Source: Legionella taurinensis
Lineage (GTDB): Bacteria; Pseudomonadota; Gammaproteobacteria; Legionellales; Legionellaceae
Reading direction: 5' to 3'
Length of the DNA stretch: 64,000 bases
Assembly (NCBI RefSeq): GCF_900452865.1
Contig: NZ_UGOZ01000001.1
Coordinates: forward strand, 1,674,001-1,738,000
Shown here piece by piece: positions 23,216 to 30,988 of the stretch (position 1 is the stretch's first letter; each line of letters starts with the position of its first letter). The translations under genes and the position numbers were made by a program. A model generated the notes under the pieces. The model had not been told where the DNA came from and did no database searches. It was given only the letters and a program-made list of their open reading frames with translations.

Positions 23216-25060
23216 ATGCCTTTTAGCATCGACCTGAAAACTGTGCAACAAACCAAACAATGGACTTTTAAGCAAACCGAAGAAGCCCTGCATCTACAAA
23301 CCCTTCTCCAACGAGGTGACCGCAAAGGCTATATCCAGCGCTTGCGTGAACTCAACGACACGCACAAATTCACTCGCACACAGGGGAAAGTGTATGAATT
23401 GTTTGATGAAGGGGAAATGATTCAGGTGCCCATCAAATTTCAAGTCAAAAAATCAGTCATTACCTGGTCATTTATCGCCCCTTTTGATAGAACCCACCAG
23501 TCATTCCGCGATGAGGTATTTAATACAGCCGCTAAAGCGCATGCCTGTGTTGCCAATTCCTGTGAAACGTATTACCGGGGTACAGACCACCTTCACTTAA
23601 AAGAAATGCACAGTTACGCGGAAGAAGCCTTTTTCAATCACAACCACTACCGTACAGCCAATGGCGGCCCCATTACCCCGGTGGAAGTGTATGAGCATCT
23701 ATTTGGTTTTTACGCGCAGCAGGAAGGCAGAAAATTCATACCCACAACGTGGGAAAGGGATAACATCATTTTAACCTTTGCCGTGTATTGGGCTAATTTT
23801 AATGCCGATATCCGCTATGTCGCGTTTTCTTTTCTTCCTCACGAAGGAGGATTCGCACAGGTGCTTCATCAATTAAAAGAAATTGCACGTATTGGTCGAT
23901 TAACACCCGCTCAGGCTGAAAAAGAAATCGATGCCTTTTTTGACTCTGAGCATGGAAAAAACATGCTGCATCTTGCGAAGAATCACGACTTTCCCAACAT
24001 TGAAACAATCAAGGCGTTCATCAAATCCAATTACCGCGAACTGTATAAAAAGTTCGCGCCAGCAATTGAATTGGAAATTGCGTCCAATACGTCGATGGAA
24101 CCTTACGCAATAGCATCCACACCGACGTCGACATCCAGCAGCCGCCGCTCAAGTCCCAGAGACGAATACTTAGCCGGCCCCGATCAGGCCTTTGATGAAA
24201 TTGACCACCTCGAATACGAAACCTTTGCTCGCGATTTGACGAAGCACTGCCAAAGCGTCAGGAAAGAACTGCTGCAGGATTTGGAGCTGGCCGATTTTCG
24301 TAAGGGACTCATGCTTTATTATGCACTGTGTACTGCCCAAAAATGCGCTTTAGCCTACCCTAACGACAAAGGCATACGATTTCACGAGGATTTTTTAACC
24401 AACGAGCTCATTGAACAAATGCTGGATGAATTACCCTGCCTGAAACCGGGTGCGTCCTCTCTTCCAGGAAGCGATTCGTTGCAGAAACTGGTTACCTGGA
24501 TCAAGGAGGCGCCGCCTGAGCTTGAGGCGTGGATTAATTGGGTCCGTGTGAATGGCTCACGCGGCCTGGGCGCAGAAATAGGCGGGGTTCGCTCAAAAAC
24601 AGGTCAGGTGGATCTCAGTCAGGCCATTCCCAAGGAAGATCGGAAGGCTTCTGACAATGTGGCAGAGATTGATTTTGAAAAAGTTGATTTACGAGAAGTT
24701 TTCTCCCCACGCTCCCATTCATCCAAGGACGAAACGGAGGAGAGTCTGATTGATACCAACGCCGAGGAATTGATGAGTCAGCTCAACCGATATCTTCAGG
24801 ACATAGTGAAACAACGATTAGTGTCTTCCTCACAACCGATAGAACCCTTTAAAGCCAAAGTCCAGATTGTCGAATTGGCCTTGTCGGTGCTCAAAGGCAA
24901 GGAGGATGTCAAAAAACTGATCATCCTGGCTTCTTCTCAAGTGGAATGGGAGGCGACCCCTCCTGGCTTCAAAAACAAACTGGAAAGCCTCATTCGTGAC
25001 GTGATTCGCTTTAAGTCGCCGACACCGCGGGATGAATTGGTTGTGCACACGGGACTATAG
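23216..25060 (+). CDS. Unknown protein, effector-like (614 aa)
   Basis: A 614-aa soluble protein with no recognised family. The first 280 residues seem a folded domain with several His and aromatic residues (TYYRGTDHLHLKEMHSYAEE, NHNHYRTANGG, VLHQLKEIARIGRL). A Ser/Thr-rich linker at about 295-315 (ASTPTSTSSSRRSS) leads to a second, helical and acidic domain, then a last helical domain that ends ELVVHTGL. The His/Glu cluster in the first domain could bind metal, but no known motif such as HExxH is present. No signal peptide. No ribosome site is obvious, and IS copy 3 ends about 90 bases upstream. Neighbours are the double-HEPN and kinase-like genes, so a translocated substrate is a fair guess. 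Confidence 0.6.
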   Translation: MPFSIDLKTVQQTKQWTFKQTEEALHLQTLLQRGDRKGYIQRLRELNDTHKFTRTQGKVYELFDEGEMIQVPIKFQVKKSVITWSFIAPFDRTHQSFRDEVFNTAAKAHACVANSCETYYRGTDHLHLKEMHSYAEEAFFNHNHYRTANGGPITPVEVYEHLFGFYAQQEGRKFIPTTWERDNIILTFAVYWANFNADIRYVAFSFLPHEGGFAQVLHQLKEIARIGRLTPAQAEKEIDAFFDSEHGKNMLHLAKNHDFPNIETIKAFIKSNYRELYKKFAPAIELEIASNTSMEPYAIASTPTSTSSSRRSSPRDEYLAGPDQAFDEIDHLEYETFARDLTKHCQSVRKELLQDLELADFRKGLMLYYALCTAQKCALAYPNDKGIRFHEDFLTNELIEQMLDELPCLKPGASSLPGSDSLQKLVTWIKEAPPELEAWINWVRVNGSRGLGAEIGGVRSKTGQVDLSQAIPKEDRKASDNVAEIDFEKVDLREVFSPRSHSSKDETEESLIDTNAEELMSQLNRYLQDIVKQRLVSSSQPIEPFKAKVQIVELALSVLKGKEDVKKLIILASSQVEWEATPPGFKNKLESLIRDVIRFKSPTPRDELVVHTGL

Positions 25061-25128
25061 CCTTTCCGTGGTAGTAACCCTTCGTTTTTTTTGTTAAAGT
25101 AGCGCAAATTTAAATCATTATGTGAATT

Positions 25129-26106
25129 ATGCCGAAACACGAAGGGAACGCCCACGAAAAAAAAGTAGTCTCGACTGGCACCGCCCGCAGCAATCAGTCA
25201 GAGCCTGAAAAAGAAGAAGTCGCAGCCTATTCAAAAAAATCGCATTGGCTTGTTTTGGGTAACGGCAGCTATAACCGGGTCTGGCGATCAGCCGCCCCGG
25301 ATAAATCAGGGATTTATCGGGTCCTTAAATACCCCCTGCCGTCTAATGACTCCTGTGTTACTGCCTTAAGCCATAATCAGAGGGGGGTAAGGCTCTGGAA
25401 TGAAATCAATTCGCCATCCCGAACCGGCCTTCCTGAAGCCATAACCAGTCAATCAGGCTGGATAGCACCCTACATTGCCAATACACGCCCCGCTACGGAT
25501 GAAGAAACGGCCAATAAAGTGGTGGAAGTGTATCAGGCTACCCGACGCATTGTGCTGGATGCTGCAACCCGCGGCAATGTATTGACCCGTCTGGATACGG
25601 GAGAAGTCATTGTGGTTGACGTTGACTTGGCGCTGAACCTGCGCAATTCCACAGCCAGCCTGAACTTTGCCGAGACGCTTCATGAGCGTTTTCAAAGTTA
25701 CTGGAATGATCCCGATTTGAACAAAAACATGCCAAACACATTAGAAGTTACACGAAACCTGATTTTTCTTGAAGAACAGTTATCGAGCAAGGACATTGAT
25801 ACTCTGGCTTCCGAAAATCACCTCACCCTGGCTAACCTTAAGTCATTAAGCTGGTTAAGACGACATAATAAGCCGCTAACTCAGGGATTGTTTCTTGAGC
25901 TTTTGGTGCTTAACCAGGCTAACATAGAGATTAGTGACATTCTGTTTGAAAGCCTGACCAGCAACAATGAAGAAAAGCAAACAGGAAAACAAAAAGAAAA
26001 ACAAAAAGACAAGCAATCAAGCGTGTATCCCTTTTTCATGCACGCCAACCACGCCGCGTTTCCCGTAAATAAGGCAAGTAGTCCAGAAACGAAACTGGCT
26101 TGCTAA
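25129..26106 (+). CDS. Kinase-like protein (putative effector)
   Basis: A 325-aa protein whose middle follows the protein-kinase/aminoglycoside-kinase plan in order: Gly-rich loop VLGNGSYNRVW (residues 42-52), strand-3 Lys in YRVLKYPL (K67), helix-C Glu in RLWNEIN (E92), catalytic loop VLDAATRGNVL (D144, N150) and DFG-like VVDVDLAL (D164/D166). The N-lobe is short. The spacing from Asp to Asn in the catalytic loop is one residue longer than the usual D-x-x-x-x-N, and the loop Lys is missing, so activity is uncertain. The C-terminal 150 residues are helical with a basic repeat KQKEKQKDKQ. It is likely translated from the ATG at 25129 in a short AT-rich gap after the 614-aa gene. Target unknown. 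Confidence 0.6.
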   Translation: MPKHEGNAHEKKVVSTGTARSNQSEPEKEEVAAYSKKSHWLVLGNGSYNRVWRSAAPDKSGIYRVLKYPLPSNDSCVTALSHNQRGVRLWNEINSPSRTGLPEAITSQSGWIAPYIANTRPATDEETANKVVEVYQATRRIVLDAATRGNVLTRLDTGEVIVVDVDLALNLRNSTASLNFAETLHERFQSYWNDPDLNKNMPNTLEVTRNLIFLEEQLSSKDIDTLASENHLTLANLKSLSWLRRHNKPLTQGLFLELLVLNQANIEISDILFESLTSNNEEKQTGKQKEKQKDKQSSVYPFFMHANHAAFPVNKASSPETKLAC

Positions 26107-26113
26107 CCCAGGA

Positions 26114-26164
26114 TGCCTTGAGTAAACTCGCCGAGCGGGCAATGCTGAACGCTCACGCAAGGCA
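26114..26164. repeat. Possible three-way-junction structure in an intergenic gap
   Basis: The outer arms TGCCTTG (26114-26120) and CAAGGCA (26158-26164) are complementary. Between them lie two further inverted pairs, GAGT with ACTC and GAGCG with CGCTC, which could fold as separate hairpins. This starts 8 bases after the kinase-like gene. It may be a terminator-like structure or a small structured RNA element; no T tract follows. Confidence 0.35.
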
Positions 26165-26201
26165 CTATAAAAATAAAGGCCATTGTTATACGATATTTTA
26201 T

Positions 26202-26230
26202 TAGACTCTGCGTAATGAATTACTTATAAT
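26202..26230 (+). promoter_or_regulatory. Probable sigma-70 promoter for the gene at 26319
   Basis: TAGACT (26202-26207) and a perfect TATAAT (26225-26230) are separated by 17 bases. Transcription would begin near 26238 and give an untranslated leader of about 80 bases. Confidence 0.55.
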
Positions 26231-26318
26231 TGTGACGTTTATTTGTTCTTAGAATTCAAATAGATGGATTCATGTTTTATTTATCAGCAGTTAAGCGACC
26301 TAAAGGAAAGGATACGAA

Positions 26319-26882
26319 ATGGGATATTCAGACACAGAATCATCAGACCACGAGCAAGGAATTACGTTTCTTACCCCTTCTGCTTTCTATCCGTTATCGG
26401 ATCACCATAAAGATCGCATTCAACCGCCGACACGGACTCTCCCAACGCGAAGGACCAAAGCAGAGGAAGCTCCTGATAAACTAACCAGGCAACTCTTTGA
26501 TGCCATAGCCAATGGGATTACAAGTTATAACAATAAAGAGAAGCGGCCAGGCATTGATAACGGCTATCTCACCTTGTTTCGGCATGGCCATTATGGAGTA
26601 AAAAAGGCGGACAAGTTAGAAAAAAGCCTCTCCCAAAAATCATACGGTGAAATGCTTCACCTACTGGACGACTTTTTTAATTCAAAGGATACCCACTACA
26701 ACAACCATTCGCTGACTTCTTATTTATTGGACAAACTCAGTAATTTTGCGAAAACGCTGGACTCATCTTTCCAACCTGACACAGGCAGCATGACATGGTC
26801 TTCCATTCTAACGCACCTTAAACAGTACGAGAAAGACCAGACGGACGAGTGCCTGAGCGTTGAGATAAAATCCACACTCTAA
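26319..26882 (+). CDS. Hypothetical protein with RHGxYG-type motif (187 aa)
   Basis: A 187-aa soluble protein. After a polar, Thr/Arg-rich N-terminus (to about residue 55) comes a helical domain with LFRHGHYGVKKADKLEKSL. To me this resembles a domain repeated at the C-termini of several Legionella-specific proteins, often annotated as DUF5617, but that assignment is from memory of the pattern and not certain. Strong ribosome site AAAGGAAAGGA. A promoter with perfect TATAAT lies about 90 bases upstream. An overlapping frame starting at 26272 lacks these features. It ends 10 bases before the SDR gene start and may be co-transcribed with it. Confidence 0.6.
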   Translation: MGYSDTESSDHEQGITFLTPSAFYPLSDHHKDRIQPPTRTLPTRRTKAEEAPDKLTRQLFDAIANGITSYNNKEKRPGIDNGYLTLFRHGHYGVKKADKLEKSLSQKSYGEMLHLLDDFFNSKDTHYNNHSLTSYLLDKLSNFAKTLDSSFQPDTGSMTWSSILTHLKQYEKDQTDECLSVEIKSTL

Positions 26883-26892
26883 GGGTAAGCGC

Positions 26893-27663
26893 ATGTCGAG
26901 TTTGAAAAACAAAATTATCCTGATTACGGGTGCCTCCAGCGGCATTGGCGAAGCCTGCGCCCGGCTTTTTGCTTCGCAAGGGGCGCAATTGATTCTGACG
27001 GCCCGCCGAGTGGACAGGCTTAAAGCCCTGGCAACGCAATTACAAAGCGAGTATGGCCATGCGCATCATGTTCATGGTCTGGATGTCAGCGATCCCGTCG
27101 CTGTCAAAACCTTTGTGGAAACCTTGCCCATGCCCTGGCAAGGCATTGATGTATTGCTCAATAACGCAGGACTTGCCTTAAGCAGCGATCCGGTTCAGCA
27201 AGGCGTGATCGACAATTGGGAAACCATGATAGACACCAACGTCAAGGGGCTTCTTTACATGACTCGTCATGTTCTGCCCGGGATGTTGAAACGGCAGCAA
27301 GGGCATATTGTGAATATTGGCTCCATTGCCGGCCAGGAGATCTATCCCAACGGCAATGTGTATTGTGCGAGCAAGCATGCAGTCAGAGCCCTGTCCAAAT
27401 CCATACGCCTTGACTTGATGGGCAGCCCCATTCGAGTCAGTGAAATTGCGCCCGGCGCGGTAGAAACAGAATTCAGTCTTGTACGTTGGCAAGACGCGGA
27501 ACGGGCGAAAACCTTTTATCAGGACTTTACCCCGCTTTCGGCGAAAGACGTTGCTGATGCCGTTTTCTATTGTATTTCCGCGCCGCCACACGTCAACATT
27601 GCCGAAATCACGATTCTGCCTACCGACCAGAGGTCAGCCAATCACCTTCATCGCAGGAAATAA
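26893..27663 (+). CDS. SDR family oxidoreductase (YdfG-like)
   Basis: A 256-aa classical short-chain dehydrogenase. TGASSGIGEACA (residues 12-23) is the NADP-binding turn, RRVDRL follows the second strand (Arg suggests NADP(H)), NNAGLAL near residue 95 is the structural motif, and the catalytic triad is seen in NIGSIAGQ (Ser) and VYCASKHAVRA (Tyr, Lys). The C-terminal half RVSEIAPGAVETEFSLVRW closely follows YdfG/serine 3-dehydrogenase-type enzymes, which oxidise 3-hydroxy acids such as L-allo-threonine or reduce malonic semialdehyde. The short N-terminus starts directly at the Rossmann fold. This is the first gene of conserved type after the effector island. Confidence 0.88.
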   Translation: MSSLKNKIILITGASSGIGEACARLFASQGAQLILTARRVDRLKALATQLQSEYGHAHHVHGLDVSDPVAVKTFVETLPMPWQGIDVLLNNAGLALSSDPVQQGVIDNWETMIDTNVKGLLYMTRHVLPGMLKRQQGHIVNIGSIAGQEIYPNGNVYCASKHAVRALSKSIRLDLMGSPIRVSEIAPGAVETEFSLVRWQDAERAKTFYQDFTPLSAKDVADAVFYCISAPPHVNIAEITILPTDQRSANHLHRRK

Positions 27664-27691
27664 CATCCTCTGCCATGCGGGTGTCTCTTCC

Positions 27692-27732
27692 TTGACGCGT
27701 CACTCTGCTTCCTCCTGGAATGACGGCGTCAA
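27692..27732. repeat. REP-like inverted repeat before the type I secretion operon
   Basis: TTGACGCGTCA at 27692-27702 pairs with TGACGGCGTCAA at 27721-27732 through an 11-bp stem with a single bulged G, leaving an 18-base loop. It lies in the 183-base gap between the SDR and the secretion operon and could stop transcription or be a repetitive extragenic palindrome. Confidence 0.4.
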
Positions 27733-27846
27733 TGCCTTGGATGGACGCCCTCACAAGGTCGTTAAAATCAACCAGCATAAGATAACATTTTTTATACAGT
27801 GGTCTATAGTTATTACATGCTTCTTCTGTTTGTCCGTTGTACCTAC

Positions 27847-29562
27847 ATGGCCCCAAAAGAAAAACACCCATTGAAACAGACCTTTGAGGCCAGCAAAAGT
27901 GCATTCATTTATGTTGGTCTCTTCAGTCTTTTTATCAATGTCCTCATGCTCACAACCCCTCTCTACATGATGCAGGTTTTTGACCGGGTTCTCGCGAGCT
28001 ACAGTTACGATACCCTCATCTATTTGACCCTGATTGCAGTATTGGCTCTTCTGATTTTAAGCCTGCTGGATGCCGTTAGAACCTACATTATTATCCATGT
28101 CAGTGTCTGGTTTGAGAGGAAGTTGTCACCGCCTGCCCTAGCGCTAAGTCCTGACCAAATTCTTCTCGGCAATACCTACCCCGAACATGCCCTGCGGGAT
28201 ATCGCCACAGTCAAGCAGTTTATTGGTGGCTCAGCCGTTTTTACCTTTTTTGACTCACCCTGGGTTCCCGTCTACCTCATTGTTATCTTTATGCTCGATC
28301 CTGTCTTGGGCTGGATCTCCACCATAGGGGCTCTTATTCTTTTTTTGTGTGCGCTGCTCAATGAACTGTGCACCCGAAAACTGTTGCGCGATGCCAGTGA
28401 AATGGCCATCAATACCCAACAAGAAATGGCAGCCAGTTTACGCAATGCCGAAGCCATTCAGGCCATGGGCATGCTGCCTGCCTTAATCAGCGCATGGCAC
28501 AAGAACAATGAAGCAATCCTCCATTTTCAGATTAAGTCCAGCAAAATTTCCGGCAATATTCTCGCCTTAAGCAAATTTATCCGCTCCTCCCTGCAAATTT
28601 TTATCCTGGGGGTCGGCGCTTACCTGGTTTTGACCAATCGCATCACCTCCGGCATGATGATTGCCGGCTCCATTTTAATGTCGCGCGCCCTGGCACCGGT
28701 CGAGCAGGCAATCAGCGCCTGGAAACAGTATCAGAGCGCCAAACATGCCATTGACAGGCTTAAACCCCATCTGGCTTTTCAATCACACCGTTTAAGCGGT
28801 ATTCAATTGCCTGCACCGAAAGGCCATTTGTCCGTGGAAAATCTCTACTACATGCCTCCTGCCCTTCAGAAATTCGTGATCAACGGCATCACTCTTCACA
28901 TTAAACCCGGGGAAATGGCCGCCCTCATTGGTCCCTCGGCGGCAGGAAAATCAACGCTTGCCCGCCTGATTGCCGGGGTTTTAAAGCCCAATAACGGCAG
29001 TGTAAGGCTGGATACCGCCGATGTGTATCAATGGGAACGAACCGACTTTGGCCGCTACGTGGGGTACCTGCCCCAGGACATTGAATTATTTAATGGCAGT
29101 GTGAAAGAAAATATCGCCCGCATGGGAACAATCAATGATGCCGCCGTCATTAAAGCGGCAAAACAGGCGGGCTGCCATGAACTCATCCTCAGACTGCCTC
29201 AAGGTTATGATACGGTAATTCACCGCAACAGCTTTGGTTTATCCGGCGGGCAACGTCAACGCATTGCCTTAGCTCGGGCATTGTATGGGGATCCGCAGCT
29301 GGTGATTCTTGATGAGCCCAATTCCAATTTGGACAGCGATGGCGAGCTGGCGCTCCTTAATGCCTTGCAGGAATTGAAGCGTCGTCAGGCCACGGTGATC
29401 CTCATCGCCCATCGTCCCCACGTCATTCATTTTGTTGATACCCTCATTGTCCTTAATGAAGGCAAAATTCAGTTCTCAGGTCCTCGCGATCAGATACTGA
29501 ACAAGCTTAAAGAATTAGCCGCCGCTCAGGCTGACGCACAATCGCAGTCCAAGGGGAATTAA
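27847..29562 (+). CDS. Type I secretion ABC transporter (permease-ATPase)
   Basis: A 571-aa half-transporter of the PrtD type, which exports an unfolded substrate from cytoplasm to outside with a membrane-fusion protein and TolC. Six membrane segments occupy residues about 15-300; there is no N-terminal C39 peptidase domain. The ATPase has Walker A GPSAAGKST near 362, signature LSGGQRQR near 465, Walker B LVILDEP near 486, and the switch His in LIAHRP. The start at ATG 27847 fits the usual N-terminus (KQTFEASKSAFIYVGLFSLF); GTG 27799 would give a longer form. The stop TAA overlaps the next start (TAATG), so the two are translated together. Substrate: probably the RTX protein downstream. Confidence 0.93.
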   Translation: MAPKEKHPLKQTFEASKSAFIYVGLFSLFINVLMLTTPLYMMQVFDRVLASYSYDTLIYLTLIAVLALLILSLLDAVRTYIIIHVSVWFERKLSPPALALSPDQILLGNTYPEHALRDIATVKQFIGGSAVFTFFDSPWVPVYLIVIFMLDPVLGWISTIGALILFLCALLNELCTRKLLRDASEMAINTQQEMAASLRNAEAIQAMGMLPALISAWHKNNEAILHFQIKSSKISGNILALSKFIRSSLQIFILGVGAYLVLTNRITSGMMIAGSILMSRALAPVEQAISAWKQYQSAKHAIDRLKPHLAFQSHRLSGIQLPAPKGHLSVENLYYMPPALQKFVINGITLHIKPGEMAALIGPSAAGKSTLARLIAGVLKPNNGSVRLDTADVYQWERTDFGRYVGYLPQDIELFNGSVKENIARMGTINDAAVIKAAKQAGCHELILRLPQGYDTVIHRNSFGLSGGQRQRIALARALYGDPQLVILDEPNSNLDSDGELALLNALQELKRRQATVILIAHRPHVIHFVDTLIVLNEGKIQFSGPRDQILNKLKELAAAQADAQSQSKGN

Positions 29563-30878
29563 TGGACACGAAGCAATTACCTCAAACACCGGAACAACCT
29601 GCCATAAGCAACGTGATTAAAACAGGGCTTTCGATTCTTTTGTTTTTTATTGGCGGCTTTCTCTTATGGTCTTTACTGTTCCATCTTGATGCCGCTGCCG
29701 TAGCGCAAGGCAAGCTGGTGGTAGAATATGAACGCAAAACGATTCAGCACATGGAAGGCGGCATCATTAAAACCATTTACATTAATGAAGGCTCGGTGGT
29801 TAAAGCCAACACGCCCCTCATTCAATTGGACGACACACAGGCTAAAGCCACGCTCGATTTATTACAAGGTCAACTGTATGAAAATTTAGCCGCGGAGGCG
29901 CGCATTTTTGCCGAACTCAATAATGAAAAGCAGGTCCATTATCCAGCGCAATTACAGCAGTTGGCCAATGATCCTAAAGTAAAAAAAATCATCGAAGGTC
30001 AAAACAAATTATTTATTGCCCGTAACAAAAGTTACGAAGGGCAAGGCAAAATTTTAAATGAGCGCATCGAGGAATATAAAAAAGAAATCAGCAGCCTTGA
30101 TGCTCAGGTGATCGCCAATAACGAACAGCTCAAATTGATTGAGGAGGAAATTAAGGCCGTACAATACCTGGAGGAGCGGAAGTTAATTGATAAACCGCGG
30201 TTGCTGGCGCTTAAACGGGAAGCCGCACGCTTAACCGGTGATCGAGGAGAACACCTGGGGTTAATTGCCAAGGCGCATCAAGGCATAGGCGAAATTCAGT
30301 CGCAGCTGTTTACCATGATTGAAACCCGACGCAAGGATTTATTGGAAGAACTTCGCGATGTGCAACAAAAGCTCGCTGACCTAACAGAAAAATGCAAGGC
30401 TGCCGAGGATGTTTTAAAACGAACATTGATTACAGCTCCGCAATCAGGCACTGTCATTGGCCTTAAAAAACACACAACGGGCGGAGTCATTACCCCAGGC
30501 CAGGACATTCTCGACATTATCCCCTCGGGTGATCAACTCATTGTTGAAGCTCAGATTGAACCACTGGACATTAATTCAGTCAAACCGGGCTTGACGGCAA
30601 AAGTCAGGCTTGTCGCTTTCAAGCAGAGGAACACACCCCTGGTTGAAGGTATCGTGACCCAGGTGTCCCCCGATGTGTTCGAAGATCAGGCGACTAAAAA
30701 ACAATTTTACAAAGCCCGCATCACCCTTAACAAAGACGAACTCAACAAACTGAAACACGTTGCTCTCTATCCTGGCATGCCGGTTCAGGTGATGATTATT
30801 ATAGAAAAACGAACCGCATTTAATTATTTCATTACCCCGCTTCATGACAGTTTTGAGCGTGCATTCCACGAAGAATGA
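29562..30878 (+). CDS. Type I secretion membrane-fusion protein (HlyD family)
   Basis: A 438-aa periplasmic adaptor. A single TM near residues 22-41 (GLSILLFFIGGFLLWSLLF) is followed by the HlyD biotinyl-lipoyl half VAQGKLVVEYERKTIQHMEG, a long coiled coil (about 90-290), and the second lipoyl half TAPQSGTVIGLKKHTTGGVI with the beta-barrel TAKVRLVAFKQRNTP. This is the PrtE/HlyD pattern. It joins the ABC transporter to a TolC-type outer-membrane channel encoded elsewhere. The start codon overlaps the transporter stop by one base. The RTX gene follows after 110 bases with its own promoter. Confidence 0.93.
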   Translation: MDTKQLPQTPEQPAISNVIKTGLSILLFFIGGFLLWSLLFHLDAAAVAQGKLVVEYERKTIQHMEGGIIKTIYINEGSVVKANTPLIQLDDTQAKATLDLLQGQLYENLAAEARIFAELNNEKQVHYPAQLQQLANDPKVKKIIEGQNKLFIARNKSYEGQGKILNERIEEYKKEISSLDAQVIANNEQLKLIEEEIKAVQYLEERKLIDKPRLLALKREAARLTGDRGEHLGLIAKAHQGIGEIQSQLFTMIETRRKDLLEELRDVQQKLADLTEKCKAAEDVLKRTLITAPQSGTVIGLKKHTTGGVITPGQDILDIIPSGDQLIVEAQIEPLDINSVKPGLTAKVRLVAFKQRNTPLVEGIVTQVSPDVFEDQATKKQFYKARITLNKDELNKLKHVALYPGMPVQVMIIIEKRTAFNYFITPLHDSFERAFHEE

Positions 30879-30930
30879 GAATAAGACCACCCACTTGAAA
30901 CACAGACCAGCATTCATTTTTGCAATCATC

Positions 30931-30958
30931 TTGATTAAAATTTATACAATACTATACT
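30931..30958 (+). promoter_or_regulatory. Probable sigma-70 promoter of the RTX gene
   Basis: TTGATT (30931-30936) and TATACT (30953-30958) lie 16 bases apart, about 30 bases before the RTX start codon. It would allow the exported protein to be made in greater amount than the transporter genes. Confidence 0.55.
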
Positions 30959-30988
30959 TTAATTTGTCTTAGTTGTAGAGGTGTAGCC

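Noticed and set aside
26272-26484. 70-codon frame overlapping the 187-aa gene
   Set aside because: No ribosome site and no protein-like pattern; the longer frame starting at 26319 has a strong site and a promoter.
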